Positions 7,776 through 16,463 are shown, counted from the first letter of the stretch. The stretch is 49,058 nucleotides of DNA from Clostridiales bacterium (GCA_021203185.1 JAJQBR010000125.1:1-49058); one strand, 5' to 3'. Numbers and translations: made by a program. The notes: generated by a model from the letters alone, not told the origin.

Positions 7776-9275
7776 TCAGCCGTCGATTTCGTCCAAAATG
7801 GAGCGCTGCCGCCCACCCAGCAGCAGAGACTGGTTGTACCGGCTGTACTTCTCGCAGCCGTTATCCCGGATGAAGCGCATGGAGTAGCAGTTCATGGTCA
7901 GCTCGGTCAGGAAAACCACCAGCTCCTGGCTCTCGCCAAAGGCGGCCTCCAGGAAGGAGAAGGCGTTGTCCAGCCGAGCGGAGGCGTCCAGAATGACCTC
8001 CCGACGCTGGGTGACGGCGGCGCTGAACTGGGTCCGCAACTGCTCCGCCGCCTGGTCAGAGGTGGAAACGTCCCCGGTGCGGAGAGCCTGGCGGTAACTG
8101 TCCAACGTGTCCAGCACCCGAACCTTTCGCCGCTCGGCGGACTTTTCCAGGTTACCGGTGGCCCGCTGTGCCTCCAGCGTCTGGGACAGGCGATGGGAGA
8201 CGGTCTCGAACGGCTCCTCCCAGCGCAGGGCGGCGGGAAGGGCGGTCATGATCTGCTTCAAACCGCTGTGCAGCTCGGTGACGAAGGCGTCCTCCTCGTT
8301 GGCGGAGGAACAGGCGGTGAACACTCCGTCCAGCAGCAGCGAAATGGCGCTGAGCCGCTCGTCGAAGGGGGCTTCCCGCAGGCGGCGCAGGGTGCTGTCC
8401 CGGAAGGTGCCGGTGAGAATTTCCTCCACCTTGTAGTCAGTCTGGTACTTCTTGTAGAGATCCAGATAGTTGGCGAAATCCTTGGCCACGGCGGGCAGCT
8501 GGAGGAACTGTCCCACCACCGGCTCGTCCACCGGGATGTCCAAGCCCTCGCAGGCTGTGATAAACCGGCTCAGATCCTCCCAGCCGCGGGCGGTGACGAA
8601 GCGGCGGCCATCCACCGTAGTCTCGATTTTGTAGAAGTGAGAGGGCTTGATGTCCAGATAGGAGAGAATGGCCGGGTGAACCTTCCGCTGGTAGGCGTAC
8701 TCCTTCCAGGCGGGAAAGTCCTCGTCGATGTCGATGCGGCGCACCCGGTCCAGGGTGACGATGTCGAACTCCCGGACGCTGCGGTTGTACTCCGGCGGGT
8801 TGCCCGCCGCCACGATGACCCACCCCTCCGGGACCTGGTGGCTGCCGAAGGTCTTGCACTGCAAAAATTGCAGCATGGCCGGGGCCAGCGTCTCGGAGAC
8901 GCAGTTGATTTCGTCCAAAAACAGGATGCCCTGCCGCAGGCCGGTCTTTTCCATCTCCTTGTACACACTGGCGATGATCTCGCTCATGGTGTACTCCGTC
9001 ACCTGGAACTTTTTTCCGTCGAAGGAGCCGGTGCGGATGCTGGGCAGACCAATGGCGCTCTGCCGGGTGTGATGGGTGATGGAATAGGCCACCATCGCCA
9101 CGCCGCACTCCTGGGCGGCCTGGTGCGCGATGGCGGTTTTACCGATGCCCGGAGGCCCCATCAGCAGCACCGGCCGCTGGGCTACCAGGGGGATGGTCCA
9201 GTCACCGTACTCGTCCCGGCTCAGATAGGCCCGGACGGTCTGTTTCAGTTGTTCCTTTGCCTGTTTGATGTTCAT
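7776..9275 (-). CDS. MoxR-type AAA+ ATPase
   Basis: A 499-residue ATPase. Walker A is GPPGIGKT (residues 40-47), Walker B is ILFLDEIN (117-124), and a sensor-1 asparagine sits in VAAGNPP (155-161). The N-terminal half is a standard MoxR-like AAA+ module; the C-terminal 230 residues are helical with charged, coiled-coil-like stretches and no family I recognise. MoxR ATPases usually remodel or activate targets with a partner carrying a VWA domain, and such a partner is encoded 21 bases upstream. ATG at 9275 has AAGGAA upstream. It is last in the LRR-VWA-ATPase cassette. The target or process is unknown. Confidence 0.88.
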   Translation of the reverse strand: MNIKQAKEQLKQTVRAYLSRDEYGDWTIPLVAQRPVLLMGPPGIGKTAIAHQAAQECGVAMVAYSITHHTRQSAIGLPSIRTGSFDGKKFQVTEYTMSEIIASVYKEMEKTGLRQGILFLDEINCVSETLAPAMLQFLQCKTFGSHQVPEGWVIVAAGNPPEYNRSVREFDIVTLDRVRRIDIDEDFPAWKEYAYQRKVHPAILSYLDIKPSHFYKIETTVDGRRFVTARGWEDLSRFITACEGLDIPVDEPVVGQFLQLPAVAKDFANYLDLYKKYQTDYKVEEILTGTFRDSTLRRLREAPFDERLSAISLLLDGVFTACSSANEEDAFVTELHSGLKQIMTALPAALRWEEPFETVSHRLSQTLEAQRATGNLEKSAERRKVRVLDTLDSYRQALRTGDVSTSDQAAEQLRTQFSAAVTQRREVILDASARLDNAFSFLEAAFGESQELVVFLTELTMNCYSMRFIRDNGCEKYSRYNQSLLLGGRQRSILDEIDG

Positions 9276-9296
9276 AGCATTCGTTCCTTATTCTCT

Positions 9297-10652
9297 CTAT
9301 AACTCTTGCAGTTCCTCCGGCCCCAGCACCACCTTCATGGCCCAGGGGGGTACCTGCGCATCGGTGTATTCCTCCCGGAAAAAGACGAAAGCGGTGTCAT
9401 AGGGCGGCTTTTTCTGGGGATAGGCGCCAAAGCCGTCGGTGAAGTATAGCAGCCCCTTCAGCTCCGCCAGATGGCCCTGGGCTTGCAGATTTGCCACGTA
9501 ATCGAAGGCGGGGCGGAAATCGGTGCCGCCGTAGCCCTTGACAGTGAAGCTCCGGGAGAACCGGTCAAACTCCTCCGGGCTGTGGAGTACAGTATCCATC
9601 TGCACCCCGGCATCGCTCTGGATGATGTGCAGGTTCATCTCCCGGAAAAAGGCGCTCTCCTGGTTGAGAATGGCCCGCGTCTCGGAGAGGAACCGCTCGA
9701 TGATGCCGTCGGAACAGGAGTCGGAGGTGTCGATGACGATGACGAAGTCCCGGATTTTCCGGCTCTCCCGGTACTCCAGCGGTTCGATCAGGGGAATGTT
9801 GCCGTACAGCTCCAGCCCGTAGCTGTAAAAGGCGTAGTCGAAGGAGTCCGGGTCGGTTTTGACCTCCTCCCGGAGGGTGACAAACCGGCGGAGAAAGGCC
9901 CGGTAGTCGTACCGCTCCCGGTTCTCGATTTGGATGGATTTCAGCAGTCCGCCCATCTCGTCCCCGTGTCCGGCGAAAAAGGTTTCCAGGTTGGTCTGGG
10001 TCTTTTCGTCGATGCGCTTCCACTTGGCCTCCACCTCCCGGCGGCGCTCCTGCTGGGCGCGGCTGTCGGGGCTGTCGGAGTTCTCCTGCTGCTGGGATTC
10101 GTCCCGGCCGGGGTCGTCGCTTTGCCAGAACTGGTGGTCGTCCCGCAAAAACTCCTGCTTGAGTCGCAAAATGTCCAGGTACTGAACCTGCCGCCGCTCC
10201 AGCGCCCGGTAGATGGCCTCCGCCGTCAGCACAGGACATTCCTCCCCCAGCCAGTCATAAGTCTCCTCCCGGAAGGTGGAGACGGAGAGTTGGATGGTGC
10301 GGTTTTCAATGCCGTCCAAAATGGACTCCACGGCGATGTCGCAGGCCACTGTCCACAGATCCTCGTCCCGGCCCTCCCGATTCAACTCGTGGCGGAACAT
10401 ACAGTGGAGAATCATGTGGAGGTAGACCCGGTTCAGCTGCACCAGGTCGTCCCGGTAGATCCGCTGCAGGTAGGTGGGGTTAAAAAGGATACTGACGCCG
10501 TCTGTTCCCACAGTGACGGTGTTCAGGTTCATGCGATAGTCCAGGCCGCTGAGGGCGATGTCCAGAAACCGCATGGAAAAATAGAGTTCATTCCGGGAGG
10601 CGGACAGAATGGCGCTGCCCAGCCGTTCCAGCCGTTCACGATTTGATGCCAT
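9297..10652 (-). CDS. VWA-like protein with a degenerate metallopeptidase-like N domain
   Basis: A 451-residue soluble protein resembling the DUF2201/COG3864 group. The N-terminal half resembles the family's putative metallopeptidase region, but where HExxH is expected the sequence is HMILH (residues 79-83) followed by His88, so the catalytic Glu is missing. A Gln/Asp/Ser-rich linker (180-205) leads to a VWA domain with the MIDAS motif DTSDS (308-312), a GGTDFRP segment, and YFTDGFG. An intact MIDAS suggests metal-dependent protein binding. The ATG at 10652 has GAGGTG close upstream; longer frames run into the LRR gene. It starts 7 bases after the LRR gene stop. Likely the partner of the MoxR-type ATPase. 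Confidence 0.82.
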   Translation of the reverse strand: MASNRERLERLGSAILSASRNELYFSMRFLDIALSGLDYRMNLNTVTVGTDGVSILFNPTYLQRIYRDDLVQLNRVYLHMILHCMFRHELNREGRDEDLWTVACDIAVESILDGIENRTIQLSVSTFREETYDWLGEECPVLTAEAIYRALERRQVQYLDILRLKQEFLRDDHQFWQSDDPGRDESQQQENSDSPDSRAQQERRREVEAKWKRIDEKTQTNLETFFAGHGDEMGGLLKSIQIENRERYDYRAFLRRFVTLREEVKTDPDSFDYAFYSYGLELYGNIPLIEPLEYRESRKIRDFVIVIDTSDSCSDGIIERFLSETRAILNQESAFFREMNLHIIQSDAGVQMDTVLHSPEEFDRFSRSFTVKGYGGTDFRPAFDYVANLQAQGHLAELKGLLYFTDGFGAYPQKKPPYDTAFVFFREEYTDAQVPPWAMKVVLGPEELQEL

Positions 10653-10659
10653 AGCCACC

Positions 10660-11811
10660 TCACAGTTCAAACAGCTTGTCCGCGCCGGAGTGGGGACGGT
10701 GTCCGGCGGCTTCCAGCAGGCGGCTGACAAACCGGACGTTTTCCGTCTGTTCCGCACGTTCCAGCATTTGGTTCAGGTCGTCCCCGTCCAGCTTGCCGGT
10801 GGAGAGTAGAAATTCCAGCCCCTCCAGGTCGTTCCGGCCCAGCAGGAAGGCGGTCAATTCCGGGATGTGGTCTTTCAAATAGTCCCAATACTCCTGCTCT
10901 CTGGCGGGGCGCAGTTCACGGGGCCACCGCAGCCGGTCAAAGGCCAGCTCCGCCAGCAGCTCCGGCGGGTCCTGGAGCTTGGCCGCGTAGAAATAGGTGT
11001 CGTACAGGGCGAAATCTACGTCCCGATCGCTGAAACAGCCCCGGTACAGGCCGCCGGTGCCGGTTTCGTTGGTGCGGAACTGCTTGGCCTGTATGAGTTC
11101 TTCGTACTCCAAAGCGTACTCGGTCAGCACCACTTCCACCGTCTCCTCCGGGTAGCGCACCCGCACCCGCATGACCCGGTCGATTTCCGCCAGCAGCGCG
11201 CCGCCGTTGACCCCGATGTGGAAGGACAACTCTTTCAGCTCGAAGCAGTTCATCAGCATCCGGTCTCCGATGGCCTCCAGGCTGTCGGGCAGGTCCAGAC
11301 GTTCCAGGTGGGTGCAGTTGTAGAAGCAGCAACGCCCAATGACGCGGACGCTGTGGGGGAGGGTGACCCGTTTCAGTTTGCGGCACTCGGCGAAGGTGTA
11401 GTCGGGGAGGGTTTCGATGCCCTCCGGCAGTTCCAGATGCTCCAGCGCGCCGCAGCCGTAGAAGCACCGCTCACCCAGCTTCCGCAGGCCCTCTGGCAGC
11501 TCCAGCCGGGGCAGGGCGGCGCACTGGGCAAAGCACCGGACCCCCGCCCGGCGCAGGGACGTGGGCAGGGTCAGGTGTTTCAGCGTTTGGTTCTTGTAGG
11601 ATTTGGCCGAGGGGGGCATCTCCCGCAGATAAACCGGCTCTGGGGCTTCGCAGCCCTCCGCCGGAGCGGTTCCGGCAAAGCAGTCGGGGCCTAACCCGGT
11701 GACGGGGCATCCGTCTAGTTCGTCCGGCAGCACCAGCCGGGGCTGGTCGCCCACACAGCGGGTGACAGTCGCCTCTCCGTTATCAATTGTGTAGTAGATG
11801 CGCCACTGCAA
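10660..11811 (-). CDS. BspA-type leucine-rich repeat protein (LRR_5), cytoplasmic
   Basis: A 383-residue protein with no signal peptide. Residues about 75-200 hold tandem LRR_5/BspA-type repeats, visible as recurring CFxxCxxLxxLxLPxxLxxIGxxxF patterns (for example CFYGCGALEHLELPEG). Residues about 200-300 are a separate alpha/beta region, and the last 80 resemble ankyrin-like helices (FLLGRNDLEGLEFLLSTGK). BspA repeats are usually found on secreted proteins; this one looks cytoplasmic. It begins with TTG at 11811, with only a weak ribosome binding site, so the start is uncertain. A near-consensus promoter is at 11868-11896. It heads the cassette and may be the recognition or target subunit. 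Confidence 0.75.
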   Translation of the reverse strand: MQWRIYYTIDNGEATVTRCVGDQPRLVLPDELDGCPVTGLGPDCFAGTAPAEGCEAPEPVYLREMPPSAKSYKNQTLKHLTLPTSLRRAGVRCFAQCAALPRLELPEGLRKLGERCFYGCGALEHLELPEGIETLPDYTFAECRKLKRVTLPHSVRVIGRCCFYNCTHLERLDLPDSLEAIGDRMLMNCFELKELSFHIGVNGGALLAEIDRVMRVRVRYPEETVEVVLTEYALEYEELIQAKQFRTNETGTGGLYRGCFSDRDVDFALYDTYFYAAKLQDPPELLAELAFDRLRWPRELRPAREQEYWDYLKDHIPELTAFLLGRNDLEGLEFLLSTGKLDGDDLNQMLERAEQTENVRFVSRLLEAAGHRPHSGADKLFEL

Positions 11812-11867
11812 AGCGTCCGCCCGCCCTTCTTTGCTTTCAATTCCAAAATCACTAATTCCAAACCACT

Positions 11868-11896
11868 ATTATATACAAAACACCTGCGGGATACAA
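11868..11896 (-). promoter_or_regulatory. promoter for the LRR-VWA-MoxR cassette
   Basis: Minus-strand TTGTAT, 17 bases, TATAAT. The leader to the TTG start is about 50 bases. It is the only good promoter before the three genes. Confidence 0.65.
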
Positions 11897-11919
11897 TGGG
11901 ATTTTGCCCAATTTTTACG

Positions 11920-11964
11920 CCGTGGGCAAGCTCTCGGTTCAACGCTTGCCCACGGACGGTTTTT
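11920..11964 (+). terminator. terminator-like hairpin facing plus strand, no gene upstream
   Basis: A perfect 12-base stem (11920-11931 with 11944-11955) with a 12-base loop, followed after 4 bases by TTTTT. On the plus strand it is a plausible intrinsic terminator, yet no plus-strand gene precedes it. It might stop a transcript antisense to the LRR promoter, or act as an operator because the dyad lies just upstream of that promoter. Confidence 0.5.
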
Positions 11965-11986
11965 GTGGTATGGTTATTATGGTTAT

Positions 11987-12229
11987 TTGGCTATCCCTTT
12001 GAATCAGCCGCGTTGGTAATAAGCTATTAGCCGTTAGCTGTTAGCTGTTAGTCAGGTACTACCAGTTTAAAGCAAACAGCGAAAAAGGAGCTGAGAGCGA
12101 AATCTCTCGTTTGTAAAGTCATACAAACGGTAAACGTAGCACGTAATGCCAAGAACCACAAAGCTAATGGCTAAAAGCTAATAGCTAATAGCTAAAATGC
12201 TCATAAGGCTGAGCAAAAGGGATAACCAG
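11987..12229. repeat. MITE-like element copy 2, with a 10-base target duplication
   Basis: Same element as at 831-1064, with closely matching arms and interior. The terminal inverted repeats are 11988-12009 and 12207-12228. The exact 10-base repeat TTATGGTTAT flanks it at 11977-11986 and 12230-12239. It fills the gap between the LRR cassette and the hydrolase gene and has no credible ORF. The right flank lies just before the hydrolase ribosome binding site. Confidence 0.85.
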
Positions 12230-12273
12230 TTATGGTTATATTACTAAAAGATGTACCGCAGGAGGTCGTTCCA

Positions 12274-13251
12274 ATGCGTTTACCGTGTGAAATCCTATCC
12301 GAACAGGACTACCCCGCCCAGATAAAGCGGATGCAAGGGGAACTGGAGAAGGTCAAAACCGCCGGAACCTTCGCCCGGAACCCCGGAGAGACGATTTATT
12401 ACGAGCTGTACCGCCAGCCGGAGGCAAAAGGATGGGTCGCCATCTCCCACGGGTTTGAGGAGGCGACGGTCAAATACGCCGAGGTGATCTGGTACTTCCT
12501 CCAGGCGGGGTATAGCGTGGCCATCTGCGACCACCGGGGCCACGGAAACTCCTTCCGCCAGGTGCCGGAGCTGTGGCTGACCCATGTGGATCGGTTCACC
12601 GACTACTGCGAGGATTATCGGTATTTCCTGCAAGAGGTGGTAATCCCCCGGACAGAGGGCCTGCCCTGCTATCTGCTGGGCCACTCCATGGGCGGGGCCA
12701 TCGCCGCCCTGACGCTGGAGCTGTACCCGAACCTGCCGGTGGAGAAGCTGGTGCTGTCCAGCCCCATGATTGCGCCCCAGACCCAGGGGGTCCCCTACTG
12801 GCTGGCGCTGTTCCTGGCCCGGTTTTTCATTGCCCTGGGAAAGGGGAAAGCCTGCCTCTTTAACCAGAGGGTGTTCACCGGGGAGGAGGACTTCAACGGA
12901 AGCTGGGCCTGTGCCACCTCCTATGCCCGCTACTGCTGGTATCTCCAGGTGCAGCGGGAACACGAGCAGTATCAGAACAACGCCGCCACCTACTGCTGGC
13001 TGCGGGAGTCGCTGCTGGTGACGAAGGAACTGTTGCAGCCGGAGCGCTGCGCCAATCTGCGCCTGCCCGTGCTGCTGCTGCAAGCGGGGCAGGACACCAT
13101 GGTGAAGAACGAGGCCCAGGACAAGTTTTTGGCTCAGCTCCCCAACGGGCGGAAGGTGGCGTTCCCCACCGCCCGGCACGAGATTTTCCGCAGCGAGGAC
13201 GCCATTGTGGGCCGGTTTATGGAGGAAATTCTGACCTTTTTGGAGAATTAA
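12274..13251 (+). CDS. alpha/beta hydrolase, lysophospholipase/monoacylglycerol lipase-like
   Basis: A 325-residue serine hydrolase of the PldB/Hydrolase_4 type, likely acting on a lysophospholipid or monoacylglycerol; the substrate is inferred from family only. Visible features are AISHGFEE (oxyanion region, 57-64), CDHRGHG (85-91), the nucleophile elbow GHSMGG with Ser138, and a late histidine in ARHEIF. No signal peptide, so it is cytoplasmic. I chose ATG at 12274 because AGGAGG is 7 bases upstream; the upstream ATG at 12232 lacks one. Its TAA shares TTAA with the convergent aroK stop codon. Confidence 0.88.
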   Translation: MRLPCEILSEQDYPAQIKRMQGELEKVKTAGTFARNPGETIYYELYRQPEAKGWVAISHGFEEATVKYAEVIWYFLQAGYSVAICDHRGHGNSFRQVPELWLTHVDRFTDYCEDYRYFLQEVVIPRTEGLPCYLLGHSMGGAIAALTLELYPNLPVEKLVLSSPMIAPQTQGVPYWLALFLARFFIALGKGKACLFNQRVFTGEEDFNGSWACATSYARYCWYLQVQREHEQYQNNAATYCWLRESLLVTKELLQPERCANLRLPVLLLQAGQDTMVKNEAQDKFLAQLPNGRKVAFPTARHEIFRSEDAIVGRFMEEILTFLEN

Positions 13252-13748
13252 GCCTTTATGAGCCGAATAATCTCCTGCACCGCCTGCTCGGTGGTCAGGC
13301 CGTCGGCCGCCAGCGTCACGTCGGCGTACCGCTCATAGAGGGGCGTTCGCTCCCGGAACAGGTCATAGAGGGTCTCGCCCTCCCGCATGGCAACGCCCCG
13401 GGTGGTGATGTTGGTCAGCCGGGACTGGATAACCTCGTACCGGTGCTGGATATAAACCACGATACCATTGGCCTTCAAATGCTCCATGGCCTCCCGGCCA
13501 TAGATGACGCTGCCGCCGGTGGCGATAACCGAGCGGCGGGCATCCAGCGCGGCCACGGTGTCGTTTTCCAGTTGGAGGAAACCTTCCAGCCCCCGCTGGG
13601 CGATGATTTCCACCAGAGTTTGGTCGGTGGCCTCCTGGAGAACCAGGTCGGTGTCGGTAAAGCGGTATTTCAGTTCCTTGGCCAGAATGACGCCAATGGT
13701 GCTTTTGCCGGAGGCGGGCATTCCCACCAGAACGATATTTTTCGGCAT
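13248..13748 (-). CDS. aroK: shikimate kinase
   Basis: AroK phosphorylates shikimate in the pathway to chorismate. The 166-residue protein has the P-loop GMPASGKST (9-17), DTDLVL (shikimate and Mg binding, near residues 32-37), the GGSVIYG segment, and an LTNITTRGVAMREGE lid region. The length is normal. ATG at 13748 has AGGAGA 7 bases upstream; the longer frame from 13787 is not supported. No other aro genes are nearby. It is convergent with the hydrolase gene and shares its TTAA. Confidence 0.92.
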   Translation of the reverse strand: MPKNIVLVGMPASGKSTIGVILAKELKYRFTDTDLVLQEATDQTLVEIIAQRGLEGFLQLENDTVAALDARRSVIATGGSVIYGREAMEHLKANGIVVYIQHRYEVIQSRLTNITTRGVAMREGETLYDLFRERTPLYERYADVTLAADGLTTEQAVQEIIRLIKA

Positions 13749-13808
13749 TGTGTTCTCTCCTGTCTGAAATTGAGTTACAAAATTCATGGATTATTTGCAA
13801 TTCCTCCA

Positions 13809-13837
13809 TTGCGGCGGAAACCGGAAGCCGCTATAAT
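13809..13837 (+). promoter_or_regulatory. promoter for the chromate transporter gene
   Basis: TTGCGG (13809-13814), 17 bases, TATAAT (13832-13837). It lies about 100 bases upstream of the transporter start and just upstream of two dyads. Confidence 0.6.
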
Positions 13838-13878
13838 ATTGCTGTTTCTAATAGGTATAAACTATCGCCAGCAATTAC

Positions 13879-13922
13879 TTTTCGCTATAGCGAAAAGGTG
13901 GCTTCCCCGTGTGGCACACGGG
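13879..13922. promoter_or_regulatory. two adjacent inverted repeats in the transporter leader
   Basis: 13879-13896 is a perfect 18-base palindrome, TTTTCGCTATAGCGAAAA. 13906-13922 is a second dyad with a 7-base stem and 3-base loop (CCCGTGT/ACACGGG). Both lie between the likely transcription start and the ribosome binding site. They could be a regulator site, an RNA structure that controls translation, or an attenuator. A regulator gene is not adjacent. Confidence 0.5.
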
Positions 13923-13938
13923 ACGGGAGGAACGCAGT

Positions 13939-15394
13939 ATGGGTAAGATAAAGTCCCTGGTCAAAGGAATGCTCAGCATCGGCTTTTGGGGGTACGGCGG
14001 CGGCACCGCCCTGATTCCGGTTATCGAGGAGGAATTGAAGGATTCCGACATCGAAGTCACCAGCGACCAGTTCAACAAGGACGTGGTGGTGGCCAGCATT
14101 ACCCCCGGCGCGCTGCCGGTGGAAATTGCCACCGGCGTAGGCCGACAGGTGGCCGGAACCCGGGGCATGGTTCTCTCCGCCACGGCTATGGCGCTGCCCG
14201 GCGCGCTGCTGACGGTGGCGCTGGTGTCCCTCCTGACCCAAATCAGCGGGGCCATGCTGACCTGGCTGGTCTACGTCTCCATCGGCATCTCCGCCTATAT
14301 CGTCTTTCTGCTGGGCATTTATATCCGCAGCACCGTCAGGGAGAGCGTACAGGACCTGCCAGCGTGGGGCGTTTATCTCATCATCGCTCTGATCTTTCTG
14401 CTGACCGGCGCAAAGAATTTTTACAAGATTTTGGGGCTGGACGGCTCTCCGCTGTTCCAACTGTCCACCATCAACGTGCTGGCTATTGCGTTTTTCCTGA
14501 TTTTCTATGTGGGGGGGTCACTGGACCAGCAAACGGCGATGGCCCATCGCGTTGGCGGTCTCCGTCCTCTATATCTTGCGCATCAGCAACTGGAAATTCA
14601 TCAGCTTCGACGGCTCGCTGAACCTAATCAAGACCGTCATGGTGCTGCTGAGTGTATTCAGCATGGTCTGCTACTACCGGGACGGGCGCAACCGCAACCA
14701 GGACGTGACCCTGGACGTGAAGCCGCTGGTGAAGGACGTGGGGGCGTGGCTGCTGTTCCTGGCGGTGCTGTCGATTCCGGCGCTGTTTTTCGTCCGGGAA
14801 GCGCCGCTGTTCATCCCCAAGGCGCTGCTGTCGGCAATCATTTCCTTCGGCGGGGGCGACGCTTACCTGGCGGTGGCCGACGGCATTTTTGTAGCGGACG
14901 GCATGATCTCCAGCTCCGAATTTTATAACCAGCTGGTTCCCATTGTCAACGCCCTGCCTGGCTCCATCCTGTGTAAGACCCTCAGCGGCATCGGCTATTA
15001 TGTGGGCTATCACATCACCGGCACCGTGCTGGGGGGTTGGATGGTGGCCGTGACCGGACTGGCCTGCTCCATCACGTCCTCCGGGCTGACCTTCATTGCG
15101 GTGTTCCACCTGTACACCACCTTTGAGCGCATCAGCTTTTTTGACCTGCTGCGCCGGTGGATCCGGCCCATCATCGTGGGGCTGCTGCTCAGCGTGGCCC
15201 TCTCCATGTTCTACGAAAATCTCTCCATCGGGGAGGAGTACAGTTGGCCGCCGCTGATGGGCGGACTGGTCTCCATTGCCATCTTTGCCCTGGATCAGTA
15301 TCTGTTCAGCCGGTTCCACCTGAAAAAAATCACGCTGCTGGCTCTCTCTGGCGCGCTGTCTCTGGCGGTGGGGCTGGGGATGTCGCTGGTTTGA
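13939..15394 (+). pseudogene. two-domain chromate transporter (CHR/ChrA family), frameshifted in a G7 tract
   Basis: An inner-membrane anion transporter gene of the ChrA type; characterised relatives export chromate, but the substrate here is unknown. The first half (13939-14520) has a CHR domain starting FWGYGGGTALIPVIEEE and SITPGALPVEIATGVG. The second (from about 14507 to 15394, in the +1 frame) has AIISFGGGDAYLAVADG and NALPGSILCKTLSGIGYYVG. The shift is at 14511-14517, a run of seven G. Six G would give one continuous 484-residue protein with two fused CHR domains. So either this copy is broken, it is switched by slippage, or the assembly has one extra G. ATG at 13939 has GGGAGG 8 bases upstream. 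Both halves otherwise keep full coding quality, which argues against an old pseudogene. Confidence 0.8.
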
Positions 15395-15406
15395 TAAAAC
15401 ACGCCT

Positions 15407-16291
15407 TTATCCGTTCTGTGCCTCGGCGTAATCTTTAACGTGCTTTTCTTCCAGCCGCTCATAGGCGGCGGTCTTGGCGATGATGGCCCGCAGCAGCTGA
15501 TCCAGATCGGAACCTTCGGAGTAGTCGGCGGGGGCGATGTAGCGCACCCGGTCGTCGCACAGCATTCGGTGGACCTTGGCCCGGTCGTTGGAGACAGGGT
15601 CGTAGACGCCGATGGAGTGGCCGCCGTAGCTGTTCACCAGCTTCATGCAGGGGATGTCTGTGTCGCTGTCCCCGATGTAGACCATATTGCGGAAGGGAAC
15701 CCGCTTCTGGTCCGGCGGGAAGAAGTCGTTGACGCCGGGGTCGTTGACATCCAGCACCCCTTTCTCGATGCGGAACAGGAACTGGGTCTTGCTGGTGTAG
15801 TTGACGGCCTGAGCGGGCCACTGAGCGATGCCGTCCTCGTCGTAGAAAAAGCAGCTGGCATAGATTTGCTCAAACGCGCCCTCCCTGGCCATTTTTGTCC
15901 CCTCAATCATCTCTTTCAGGCCGGAGGAGAGGATGTAATGCTCCACAATGACCCCCTGCTCCCGGCCATAGGCCCGGATGCGCTCGAACCACCCCTCCAC
16001 GCCGGGGAACAGGGCCACCTTTGAACCGTACTCCGCCAGGGTCTCCCGGTTGAACAGGAAGCGGCCCTCGGCCTCCCGCACCATCATGTACATATAGGCC
16101 AGATTGCTGTCCATACCGTTGGCCCGGGCCATGCCGTCCGACGCCGCCCAGAACGCGGCCACGTCGTAGCCCACGGACTGGATGTACCCCTGGGCCTGCA
16201 TATCGTCCGGGGAAAGGGTCTTGTCGAAGTCGTAGCAAATGGCCAGTACAGGTTGGCGCTCTTTGTATTTGCGCTGAAACTGGGCAGTCAT
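15407..16291 (-). CDS. HAD-superfamily phosphatase-like hydrolase
   Basis: A 294-residue cytoplasmic HAD hydrolase. Motif I is CYDFDKTLS with the nucleophile Asp21 and the acid/base Asp23; motif II is likely YILSSG; motif IV is YIGDSDTDIP, placing two acidic metal ligands. The layout resembles phosphoserine phosphatase-like proteins with a large helical cap, including an aromatic FWAASDGMA region. The substrate is unknown. ATG at 16291 follows AAAGGAGG by 8 bases; the longer frame to 16363 is not supported. It converges on the chromate transporter gene, separated by 12 bases, with no clear terminator between. Confidence 0.82.
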   Translation of the reverse strand: MTAQFQRKYKERQPVLAICYDFDKTLSPDDMQAQGYIQSVGYDVAAFWAASDGMARANGMDSNLAYMYMMVREAEGRFLFNRETLAEYGSKVALFPGVEGWFERIRAYGREQGVIVEHYILSSGLKEMIEGTKMAREGAFEQIYASCFFYDEDGIAQWPAQAVNYTSKTQFLFRIEKGVLDVNDPGVNDFFPPDQKRVPFRNMVYIGDSDTDIPCMKLVNSYGGHSIGVYDPVSNDRAKVHRMLCDDRVRYIAPADYSEGSDLDQLLRAIIAKTAAYERLEEKHVKDYAEAQNG

Positions 16292-16353
16292 GGGGGATAC
16301 CTCCTTTGGTGCGGACATTTTCTGGTCTGGAGCCAGTATAACAGATTTGGATT

Positions 16354-16387
16354 CAATTAGCAATTAGCAATGTGCAATGAGCAATTA
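16354..16387. repeat. short AT-rich repeat (copy 1)
   Basis: Contains CAATTAGCAATGTGCAAT, also present in reverse orientation at 41808-41833. About 26 bases are shared with a few mismatches. No flanking duplication is clear. The rest of the 16292-16463 gap shows nothing I can identify. Confidence 0.5.
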
Positions 16388-16463
16388 CACCTTATTCATG
16401 CCCAGCATAGTGCGAGTTTTTAACAAAAAAATCGCCGTTTGACAACTGACCACCCCTCTTGCC

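Noticed and set aside
14507-15394. A separate single-domain chromate transporter starting at the ATG at 14507
   Set aside because: That ATG is inside the first half and has no ribosome binding site. Removing one G joins the two halves without a gap.
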